This document shows positions 54,274 through 64,000 of a stretch of 64,000 nt of DNA, piece by piece; position 1 is the stretch's first letter; each line of letters opens with the position of its first letter. The DNA is from Telopea speciosissima (taxonomy: Eukaryota; Streptophyta; Magnoliopsida; Proteales; Proteaceae). The DNA lies in the NCBI RefSeq assembly GCF_018873765.1, contig NC_057919.1, positions 67,388,984-67,452,983 on the forward strand, given 5' to 3'. The position numbers were made by a program, and so were the translations under genes. A model generated the notes under the pieces. That model did not search any database and had not been told where the DNA came from. It saw nothing but the letters and a program-made list of their open reading frames with translations.

Positions 54274-54805
54274 TGTAGGCATCGCAAGTGCGATCGCAAA
54301 GGATCACAATATCGATGGAGAAGTCATTCAAAATAAAGAACGAAGTAGGGATCGATTATTACCTAAGCCTCACAAGTGCAAGACTTCCAACCGATGATGG
54401 CCCTTTCGCAATCGTTCTACGCACCACGCAAGCTTTGCATTCCCACACAGTCAAGATTTATGTCTCCTCCAAGCCACCAAGGAACACACACCTTGATTTC
54501 TTCTAGGATCAAATACCAAGAGAAGAAGAGAAGGAGAAAATGAATTCTGGGAGGAGAAGAGAGAGCTCCACGTTTGGGTTCTTGTGTGTCTCTTGTGTGA
54601 TTTTGTGATTCCATAAATAATATATATTTGTCTCACAAAATCCCCAAATATGCTAGCTCACATGGGTGTCATATATTAAGTTACCAAAAGTGACTCAATT
54701 ATCTCCCATCCAATCTTTCTATAGAAGGAAAGATATGCATTGCTAGAGGAATCAAATATTGGGTTGAATATCCAATATTCACCGACCAAGTTTTCTTTTC
54801 TAACA
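54274..54805 (-). repeat. 3' LTR of the Copia element
   Basis: 532 bp, plus strand TGTAGGCATCGC...TTTTCTAACA. Direct repeat of 61482-62011. Confidence 0.93.
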
Positions 54806-57800
54806 ATCTCCTCCATCCTACTGTAAGATCCAATCTTACAAGAGGATCATGAAAAGGGAATCAGGATCAACCGTTACCGCGTAGATGAATGGAACTGAAA
54901 GAAAAGGGGTAGGATCGCAATGGGATACCACTTATCTTCTAAGAAATATGACATCGAAGATGCTAAGTAGATGTAATAACCTACGCCCAAGACAGTAGTT
55001 AAAACAAGCATCAGTCCCCCACAAAACAATGCTGCATGGTTCAATATAAGGCATGTGTACGAGACTGTTAATCCTCAATGAACCGTTACACCGATCGAGA
55101 GATTCAATTACCTTAATTGGACCGAGAGAAAACATTTCAAGCAAAATGTTCATAAAAATAGGTAATGTTTCATATATATATAACTAAAAACCTTTCAAAA
55201 ACATTTTGAAGATGCTACCGGATCCGGATTTGGGTCCAATCCTGTATAAAATACTCTCCTCAACATAATCCCAACGTATGGGCTATGGGTTCCATGTTGG
55301 GCATCTCTTTCGAATACAGTCAGACATTGAGAATCCAGCGCACCGATATATAGTCAGAGAGAGACATCAACCATTGGTACACCAAAACTCTCAACATATG
55401 AATGTGCCGATAAGGACCCCTCAGGTCAAGGGACCAATCGTGAACTACTTAAGAGAATCTCATTTTCTTAATGGACTAACAGTACATCACATGTGAAATT
55501 CTCAATGATCCAGTCCAATGTACACACCAAATGTACACTCACATTTGTGTCTTGGAAAAAGATCCTCCCTAAGCACACACAATGTGACCACCATATCGGA
55601 TGGGATGTCCAGTCCCATCCCTAGTGGTGAACAGTTTTAGGTATAAATGCCTAAGGACTAAAACTGAGTTCAACAACTGATCATGCTAATCAAAATAAGA
55701 ATTTATTAATTCAAATAGAAGGAATTTTGTACATCAGTGCCAGTCACCCATGGACTTCACCCCCATATTCCCAACATGTTTCTCAAAAACACTAGGAGGC
55801 AATGTCTTAGTCATGGGGTCAGAAATGTTACCTTAGCTATGGCTACATCACCACACTAAATAATCTCACACATCAAATGATATTTTGGCTCCACATGCTT
55901 GTTCCTCTGATGAGCTCTTGGTTCCTTTACTTGTGCTATAGCTCCCCTGTTGTCACATAAAAGTTGTGTGGGTCGCTCCACTAGCTCATTGACCACCCCT
56001 AAGTCTGTCAAGAATTTCTTGAGCCAGACCCCTTCCTTGGCTGCTTCACTAGCTGCCAAGTATTCAGCTTCTGTTGTGGAATCAGCTGTTGACTTCTGTT
56101 TGACACTCCTCCAAATTCCTGCACCCCCACCAATTACAAAAACCATCTCAGAGGTGGACTTTCTGTCATCCTTATCAGTTTGGAAATTCGAATCCGTATA
56201 TCCAACTACTGACAACTGATCACAAAGAAGTAATCTTTGGTCCTCCTTAGATACTTGAGGATCCCCTTGACAGCTGTCCAATCTTCCTTTCCTGGATTGG
56301 ATTGATATCGACTCACAATCCCTACGGCATGACAAATATCTAGCCTGGTACACAATATGACATACATTAGACTTCCTACTGCCGAAGCATAAGGAACTCT
56401 CTTCATAGTCTCAATTTCCTCAAGAGTTTAAGGACTTTGTGACTTGGATAAACCGATTCCATGTCTGAGGGGCACACTACCTCTCTTCGAATCCTGCATG
56501 TTGAACCTCTCAAGCACTTTGTTAATGTAGGTGGATTGTGATAATCCAACATCCTCTTCTTGCGATCTCTCACAAACTTAATACCTAGGATGTAGCTGGC
56601 TCCACCCAGATCCTTCATTGAGAATGTTTTAGATAACCACATCCTTACAGATGAAAGTAACTCCACATCATTCCCAATAAACAATATATCATCCACATAT
56701 AGGACTAGGAAACATATGGCACTCCCACAGACTTTCTTATACACACATGGCTCATCAATGTTTTGTTCAAACTCAAAATCCTTGATTATTTGATCAAAAT
56801 GGATGTTCCATGATCTGAAAGCTTATTTTAGTCCATAAATAGACCTCAATAAGCTGCATACCTTATTTTCCTCTCCTAAAGAGACAAAACCCTCTGGCAG
56901 ATTCATGTATATGACCTCATCAAGATAACCATTAAGGAAAGCTCTGTACATCCATCTGCCAGATCTCATAGTCATGGTATGCAGCAATCGATAATAGAAT
57001 TCGAATGAATTTAATCATCACTACAGGTGAGAAGGTTTCATCATAATCAACACCCTCTTTCTGGGTGTATCCCTTCACTACCAGTCTTGCCTTGAAACGT
57101 TCCACCTTTCCATCCACACCTCTCTTCCTCTTGTAGATCCATTTTCACCCTATGGGTTTTACCCCAACTGGCAGATCTTCAAGAGTCCAGACATGGTTAG
57201 AATCCATGGAATCTATTTCACCGCGCATAGCTTCCTGCCATTTCACCGAGTCAACGTCCTTAAGAGCCTCAACGTGAGTATAAGGATCTGTGTCTGAACA
57301 ATCAGACACCATGTGGAATTCTTCCACCTTTTGATGCTCCTCAATGAGAAGGTTCAAACGAGTTGGTGGTCTGATAGACCTCCCACTCCTCCTAGGCTCT
57401 TGAGGCAATTGCTCAACTGTGGGTACGTCAACTGGAACCTCTATCGGTGCAGAGGGTACTTGGTCATCAGTTATTTCTTTAATGATCATTGGATCTGATC
57501 TCGGTGAGATCATGTCATTCTCAAGAAAAGTCGCATGCTTACTAACTTTGACTTTTTGATTAACAGGACCATAGAAGTAGGAGCCTATTATAGTCTTAGG
57601 GTATCCCAAGAAATAGCATCTATCTGTTCGGGATTCTAACTTATCTGTCTGTTAATTCCTCACATGTGCTATGCAACCCCACACCTTAAGATGTTGAAGA
57701 CTAGGCTTATGCTGATACCACAACTCAAAAGGTGTTCTGGTCTCAGACTTCGTTGGTACACTGTTTAGTATATAGATGGCAGTTTCCAGCGTAAAACCCC

Positions 57801-60800
57801 AAAAACTCAATGGCAGTTCCGAATAACTCAACATAGACCGAACCATGTCCAACAAGGTTCGGGTTCCTCCTTTCTGAAACTCCGTTCTATTAAGGTGTTC
57901 TTGGGGTAGTCAACTGGGTTATAATCCCAACTTCTTTCAAATAGTCTCTGAACTCATCTAATAAGTACTCTCCTCCTCGATCAGATCGAAGGCACTTGAT
58001 GCAATTACCCAACTATTTTTTAACCTCCGCTCAAAATTCCTTGAATTTATCAAAGGTTTCTAACTTGCGGTACATCAAGTAAATATAACCATAACGAGAG
58101 TAGTCATCAGTAAAAGGTCACGAAGTATTCATAACCATATCTCGCCTGAACGTTGATGCATCCACATACATCTGAGTGTATCAATTCTAACACTGCTTCG
58201 GCTCTTCTTCCCTTATTAGAGAAGGGTTTCTTGGTCATTTTTCCTTGCTGACACGACTCACAGGTTGGGTAAGGTTCTACCTTCAATGATTCCAAAGGTC
58301 CATCCTTCACCAACCTGTTTATCCTTTCTACTCCAATATGACCTAACCTCAAGTGCCAAAGATATGTTGAATTATCTTGGGCTGATTTTTTTTTTAAAGA
58401 ATTATTGGAGATCTTATTAACCTCTAGTACCGGTTTTAAGAGATATAATCCGTTATCTAGTAGGCCAGAATCAATAAAAGAATTGTTCAAATGAATAGTT
58501 AACTTATTACCAAAAAGAAAAGTATAACCATCCAAAACAAGCCTACTAACAGAAATAATGTTCCTGTTAAAATGAGGAACATAAAAACAATCTCTTAAAA
58601 CTAAAGTACTATTATAAAAAAACTAAAGAAACATCTCCAACGGCCTCAGCACCCGTACCATTCGTAACCGAACTTCATCCTTACTCAGTCTTCTTGTTAG
58701 CTTGAACCCCTGCAGCAAGTTGTAAATATGGGAGGTAGACCCCGAGTCCACCAACCATGTGTTAGTAGGTTCCTCTGACAAATTAAACTCATAAAGAACT
58801 AAGGTTTCATAAATACCTTTTTCTTGTTTCTTCTGCTTTTTTTTCTGAGCAGCCAGGAAAGCACGACATTCCTTTTTCCAATGTCCGTCCTTCTTACAAC
58901 AGAAACAAGTCCCTTTGCTCTTATTCTTCTGAATTCCCTTATCGCCAACCTTAGGGTTTTTGCCCTTGTTAGCCTTCTTCTTCTTCTTCTTGCCCTTGGG
59001 CTTTAAGGAAGAAGACTTGTCCTCTGTAGCCAAGACCTCCACTTTTTGTTTCTTGAATGCAGCTTCCACTTCTTACAACATGTTACCCAGCTCAGGGAGT
59101 TCCACGGAAAGTTTATTCATGTTGTAATTAACAATAAACGATCCATAGTTATCTTGAGGCAATGAGTGGAAGATGACATCCGTCTTATAATTCAACTTGA
59201 ATGATGTCCCAAGGTTCTCCAGATCCAAGAACAAGTTCCTCATCTTCATAACATGGTCAATAACTGGAGTACCTTGAGCCATCTTCGTGCTATGGAGGAG
59301 TGTCACCAGTTGATGATGGGCATGGTGTTCTTCCCTCTCGTACTTCTCCTTCAACTCCTCCATCATGTCCTTGGTCAAGTACAGATCCTTGACCGAATTA
59401 GCAATGGTCTTCTCCAGAGAACTCAACACAAGGAGTTTTGCCTTAGAGTTTTTCTATCGAAACAACTCATAGGCAGGCTTAGAATCAGGGTTATCCTCAT
59501 TAGGGAATTCAGGCTCATCTTCGTCTAGGACAGACATTAGACCTTTCGTAAATAGGAGTAACTTGATGTTCCTCCTCCAGTCAACATAGTTAAGGCCAGT
59601 CAAAACATGGTCTTTGATAAGGATGGCATAGTTCATTTGGGTTGACATTTTTAAAATCTACATGATGTACAAAAATTACTAATTAACATGATCTACAACC
59701 AGTAAAATAACTAGGGTAAGAACAATCAATGGTCAATCACACCCCAAGCTTTCCTCTAGCTTGTAGGGCATGAATTGGAAACGACCAACCCTCATGCTCC
59801 TGACTTAGTCTATTGGAGTTCATCATTCGCATCTTGGTTGGGTGGACTATTCTGTCCGTCACTTAGACTTTCAATGTATTTGGCCACCTAAGTGTCATGT
59901 CTATTCCTATCGACTGACACACACTCAAGTCAAGTATTTACCCTTAATTTTAGAAGGAACTATGGTGTTTGTGGGCAAATGCCTATTATCATAAAACACA
60001 TTCCACTGACCATATTCTCTACCTATCATATGTGAGATGAATGCAGACAATTTCACCAATTCACCCAAATATCATCCTATCGGCATCTACAAGGGTGAAT
60101 CAATGGCATTTCTGCATTCACCAACTAAGGGAGGCCATGAGAATCCCACCAACCAGGGTTTTTCATATCACACTTGTATTATAATGAGGGAAAACGGAAA
60201 CGCATATAAACTATAAACATATATCCAATGTATAAAAGCACATTCATCCAATGGAAAACTATGAACACATATATATACACCAATGGTTATGGGATAGCAT
60301 TTTTAATCAACATGAGTTCATGACAAAGACAAACTCACTTTGACTAAAAATGGATGGGAGCAATCATAGCCCCATATGTCGCTCCCACTCATGGCAATTA
60401 TAGTGTGATAATACATATGCAATAACTATTACAGGGAAAATAAAAAATTGTAATAAATTAGGACACTCCAAGAGAGCATGTCCTTCCTTCAATATTCTCT
60501 TCAATGAACCGACATGATCCCTAATCCATGATCCACGATCCATAATCCATGATCCACGAAAGTCTCCAAGTGGTTACAATGAATATTTTTAAACTATGCA
60601 AAAAATATTACAACCCTTTCCAAATAAATAAAATTACATAACAGGAAACTAGTCCACCAAAATTAGACCGCCTGGAGGATAATAAAGAAAATTACATATA
60701 AAATCACAACCATGCCATGTCTAGCACACACATACGTCTAATGCATTTAATTTCTTAAATCCCATAACCATGGTCCTCATTATATATATGATGCTCAAAA

Positions 60801-60850
60801 ATAATATTCCAATATTTATGTGAAAAATGCCCAAAAACATATAAAACATC

Positions 60851-61038
60851 ATTCCATGACAATCCAAGTCATTATGATCATATGCATCCAATGCATCCAT
60901 CATGCAACCATTACCATGACAACTTATGCCATAATGGTTATGTGCATTACATGACTATTACCATGACAATCCAATGTCACTATGATCATGTACAACACAT
61001 AACCATTACCATGACAACTTATGTCATAATGGTCATGA
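60851..61038. repeat. tandem repeat in the Copia leader
   Basis: About four copies of a 47-58 bp unit beginning ATTACCATGACAA(C/T), with CATAATGG/TATGATCATG words. It lies between the 5' LTR and gag. Confidence 0.75.
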
Positions 61039-61481
61039 CACATGCCCCTACAATGTCATTACATACATGCTTACAAAAAAAATATTAATCCATAAAAATA
61101 TCTTAAGCCATTATGGATATGGGGAAGGTGGGTGAATGAATGGATCTTTCCACCCATCTTCTCCAAGAGATCTTCCCAATAAAACAAACCAGAAATTTTT
61201 TATTTTTTGAAAAATTGCTACATAAAATAGCCAAATCAAAAGGGAAAATCAAGAAAAAAAGGCCAGGTACACATGGCCATGGGGGGTATGGGCACGGTTT
61301 GGGGTGGGGTGCATGCAGCTAGGGGCGTACGTAGGCAGCAAGCCAGCGGCCCCTATGTGCGCATGCATCTCATCTCAAATTTTTTTTTTTAATAAAATGG
61401 GATAAAATTTCATAAGCATCACATAATAATGAACAAAAAAATTTGAAAACAATCCCATCGATAAAGAGGCTCTGATGCCAC

Positions 61482-62011
61482 TAAAGGCATCGCAAGTGCG
61501 ATCGCAACAAAAGCGTAAATAGGATCACAATATCGATGAAGAAGTCATTCAAAATAAAGAACGAAGTAGGGATCGATTATTATCTAAGCCTCACAAGTAC
61601 AAGACCTCCAACCGATGATAGCCCTTTCGCAATCGTTCCACGCACCACGCAAGCTTTGCGTTCCCACAGGTTCACTAAGCCACCAAGGAACACACACCTT
61701 GATTTCTTCTAGAATCAAACACCAAGAGAAGAAGAGAAGGAGAAAATGAATTTTGGGAGGAGAAGAGAGAGCTCCACGTTTGGGTTCTTGTGTATCTCTT
61801 GTGTGATTTTGTGATTCCACAAATAATATATATTTGTCTCACAAAATCCCCAAATATGCTAGCTCACATGGGTGTCATATATTGAGTTACCAAAAGTGAC
61901 TCAATTATCTCCCATCCAATCTTTCTCCAATAGGAAAGATATGCATAGCTAAAGGAATCAAATATTGGGTTGAATATCCAATATTCACCCACCAAGTTTC
62001 CTTTTCTAACA
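61482..62011 (-). repeat. 5' LTR of the Copia element
   Basis: 530 bp, colinear with 54274-54805. Its inner edge adjoins the primer-binding site and its outer edge the TAGTT duplication at 62012. Confidence 0.93.
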
Positions 62012-62108
62012 TAGTTATGTTTCTCTTCTTTTGACCTTTACGAATTCTGTCCCTTCATTATAAGCTTCATCTTTTTCTTTCCCTTCTTTCTATCATTTAA
62101 TATTTCCC

Positions 62109-62387
62109 CTATTCGAGAATTTTCTCACTAGTTGAGAAGAAGTTCCAGACCAATATGCCGATGATATACAAGGTGACAGAAACTTTAAAGACATCATCCC
62201 ATGAACCTGCAAGAGTTAAATTCAAAGATTCAAGTAATTAAGTTTAACCAAAGGTGACACCTCACAGCAATTAAGTAAACAGTGTTGGTTTCATGGTTGT
62301 ACCTTGTTGGAGAATGTATCCAGTGGCAGCCATGCCAAAGACAACAACAAGCACTCCAACAGTGTTTGATAGTCCCAGCAATACTCC
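62109..62387 (-). CDS. PHT4-type anion transporter, last two exons
   Basis: Minus-strand exons 62303-62387 and 62109-62206, joined by a GT-AG intron in phase. They read GVLLGLSNTVGVLVVVFGMA, ATGYILQQG, then SWDDVFKVSVTLYIIGILVW and NFFSTSEKILE followed by a stop. This is the C-terminal end (TM11-12) of the PHT4/ANTR family of MFS phosphate or anion transporters of plastid and Golgi membranes. The preceding exon (LYSNHQDI...) was not found up to 64000, so the gene is truncated or continues beyond a long intron. SNTVGVLVVVFGM departs from the usual SNTAGVLAGVFGT, hinting at decay. The Copia element's TAGTT duplication lies about 93 bp downstream of the stop. Confidence 0.8.
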
Positions 62388-62543
62388 CTATGTTTCCAAA
62401 ATTTACATAACAAATTGTGTTGACAGACAGCCAAAGTTGAAAGATTCCTTGTTTCGATGAACATATGACGGAGATATGTGCAAACAAAAGGGGCAAGTCT
62501 ACAAATATTTGTTAATATTTCATAATTTTATAAAGTATGAAAA

Positions 62544-62766
62544 GAAACCCCAAGGGGGTAGCGGAGTTGGCATGGGCGCTGGTCTAAATCGACAGGCGAC
62601 CTGTGTTTTACTCTTCTTACATGCCTGGGGCCACTCACCTTGGATTTAATTGGCTTTCCACTTAAACCCTTGAATGACCCGGTTCTGTGATTGTGGTGCT
62701 CGATGGACCCAAGGGAATAGTTAGGCTGAAGGCCTGGATACGTTCGTTAGCAAAAAAAAATTAATA
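62544..62766 (+). mobile_element. Au-like SINE with 14-bp target duplication
   Basis: Starts GGGGGTAGCGGAGTTGG after a short AAACCCC lead and ends with GGAATAGTTAGGCTGAAGG, CCTGGATACGTTCGTTAGC and a run of A, the layout of plant Au SINEs. The 14-bp duplication ATAAAGTATGAAAA is at 62530-62543 and 62767-62780. A tRNA-like head with degenerate A and B boxes (GGCGACCTGTGTTTTACTC) is visible. Confidence 0.88.
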
Positions 62767-62780
62767 ATAAAGTATGAAAA

Positions 62781-64000
62781 TATAAGATTTTGATTGTTAT
62801 TGCTATTTCTACTCGTTTCCTCAAATTATATTTTGGCCTTATAAGGTCTTCCCCATGAACTCCTTTGATTTAAATGAGTACCAGGAAGGTTTAGAATTTT
62901 GGATCCAACATAAGTCAGCACCCAGATCACTTTACAAGTGTTTGTGTCATCCTTATTTTCTATAGTTTTTTATATCCTTTCATGCCAAGGATAAAAGAAA
63001 CCTTCCGTTTATATATAGCTATCCAGCTCATATTAAAAGAAAAAAAAACTCTATCATCCTATCTCCACTCACCAGTGCCTCTTTGCTGGAGTGGTCTGTT
63101 AGAAAGAGAGCCCTAGTAGCATCTCGAATCCTAGTAGCATCTCAAATAAGAAAATGTATAGTTCCATTCTATGAGGAACAATTTATCTATGGATTTTTCA
63201 ATAGAAGAAAATGGAAAAAGATATACCTTTTTAAAGATGTGAATCTAAATATTTCGATGAATGAATTGAAGAAAAAAACTTAAACCTCTCTTAGTAGATT
63301 TTAGAAAAGATTGTAGATGATCATACTTTGTTGAAGCCACTAAAATTTTCGAGGATCTCACAAGCAATCAGGGTGCTCACCCCAGCTGGACAAGTATACC
63401 ACAACCCAATATTTCGAGCTTCCAAAATCCCCTTGCTTGTGTGACCTTGAGACATTTATATCTCTAGAGTGGAGAAGACCAGCCATAAAGTCCAACCCTA
63501 AGTGAGATGCTAGCCACCTAATATCCATATCCAGAATGCCTTTTGGGCTTACCTTGACAATTACCAAAAATGCCCCCAAACAAAAAAGGGAATAAAATTA
63601 CAAAACTGCCCCTACTAAAAGCAAATCAAAAAGTGGTTTTGCAAAGATAGAAAATAAATAATATTTGTATATCAATAAATAAAAATGTTTTCACAAAACC
63701 ACATTAACGATAAAACCTTTTAAAATGGCAGTTTGTAGATACGCGTACACTCCTATAATTGTCAAGTCACTGGCAATGGAATATTAGTCACTAAGATCAA
63801 TACTCAACGTACACGAGGTCATTCCAAGGATGGACTCCATAGACCTTATATGTACTGACCATCAAGAGACTAGTCCTCACATCTCCCATAGTCTAAACAA
63901 TTTTGACTTGCACCCCTTAAACCTATCACAGTCCAACAATGCATACATAAACATGTAATACATCATGATAGATGCGGTCAAGTCGAGGATTACAAAGTGG
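62781..64000. other. unassigned DNA to the window end
   Basis: No gene recognised. A frame at 63358-63579 (minus, containing GLDFMAGLLHSRDINVSRSH) is of a type that recurs in plant repetitive DNA and is probably repeat-derived. Text at 63690-64000 is repeat-like, but no ends or partner were found. Confidence 0.35.

Larger units (their letters stand above)
54274..62011 (-). mobile_element. Ty1/Copia retrotransposon, full structure
   Basis: Fossil, 7.74 kb, minus strand. Both LTRs, a 5-bp duplication TAGTT (54269-54273 and 62012-62016), primer-binding site TGGCATCAGAGCC beside the right LTR and a purine tract beside the left LTR are present. Domains in minus order: leader (59650-61480), gag (59073-59648) with a CCHC knuckle (CFCCKKDGHWKKEC, about 58890), protease (WLVDSGSTSHIYN, about 58730), integrase (57652-58535: HLRLGHIG, LIHSDVCG), reverse transcriptase (56403-57117: [29 protein letters not shown]), RNase H (55856-56353). 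All expected parts are visible but the coding region has several breaks. The LTRs differ by substitutions and a few indels, so it is not recent. Confidence 0.95.

Noticed and set aside
60851-61038. CRISPR-like array
   Set aside because: Contiguous imperfect tandem copies without unique spacers, inside a plant Copia leader.

Overview
This is nuclear DNA of a flowering plant. The evidence is spliced genes with GT-AG introns, a PLS-class PPR gene, plant-type hAT, MULE, L1, RTE, Copia and Gypsy elements, an Au-like SINE and an inserted piece of plastid 16S rRNA gene. I cannot name the species; the features fit a non-grass angiosperm with TE-inflated introns. All calls were made by eye, and family assignments rest on remembered protein signatures.

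Layout. 1-3.3 kb: 5' end of a Ty3/Gypsy (Tat-like) element on the minus strand, with a minisatellite inside its LTR. 4.25 kb: tRNA-Ser(AGA). 5.8-6.9 kb: a four-exon gene for a small secreted DUF7731-type protein, with MITEs in introns 1 and 3. 8.7-10.1 kb: an intact intronless PPR gene (minus), closest to Arabidopsis At1g09190/PCMP-E70. 10.3-14.25 kb: a long-terminal-inverted-repeat element filling the space between the PPR gene and the next gene.

14.6-41.5 kb: one host gene, V-ATPase subunit E (VHA-E, plus strand), in six exons over 27 kb. Introns 3, 4 and 5 (15.8, 4.7 and 4.8 kb) are packed with insertions. Intron 3 holds a plastid 16S fragment split by a hAT-type MITE, an RTE LINE tail, a short Gypsy-like LTR element, a 1.24-kb hAT-like element built of TATCG words, and a nest: a GC-rich poly-A retroposon contains a 6.7-kb hAT transposon, which contains a Pack-MULE-like element with an aquaporin fragment, which contains a processed copy of ribosomal protein eL39 with an open 51-codon frame. 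Introns 4 and 5 carry Copia pieces, a tRNA-derived SINE head and a small MITE relative of the big hAT. Joined, the six exons give a normal-length (229 aa) subunit E, but the exon 3 acceptor is not a usable AG in frame, so the gene is either oddly spliced or broken.

41.5-64 kb: a CYP86A-type P450 pseudogene, part of its 3' flank copied 3 kb downstream, several inverted-repeat elements, a 5'-truncated L1 LINE with clean target-site duplications, a CIPK kinase fragment, a full-structure Copia element (54274-62011, 5-bp duplication TAGTT), the last two exons of a PHT4-type anion transporter (minus) just beyond it, and an Au-like SINE with a 14-bp duplication.

The host genes do not form a pathway. 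The main interest is the VHA-E locus as a layered insertion record, and a group of hAT-type elements that share CATAG-like ends and 8-bp duplications but carry different short subterminal words (CTCGGCGAG, CATGGCG and possibly AAGGCG; a related-looking one has TATCG).
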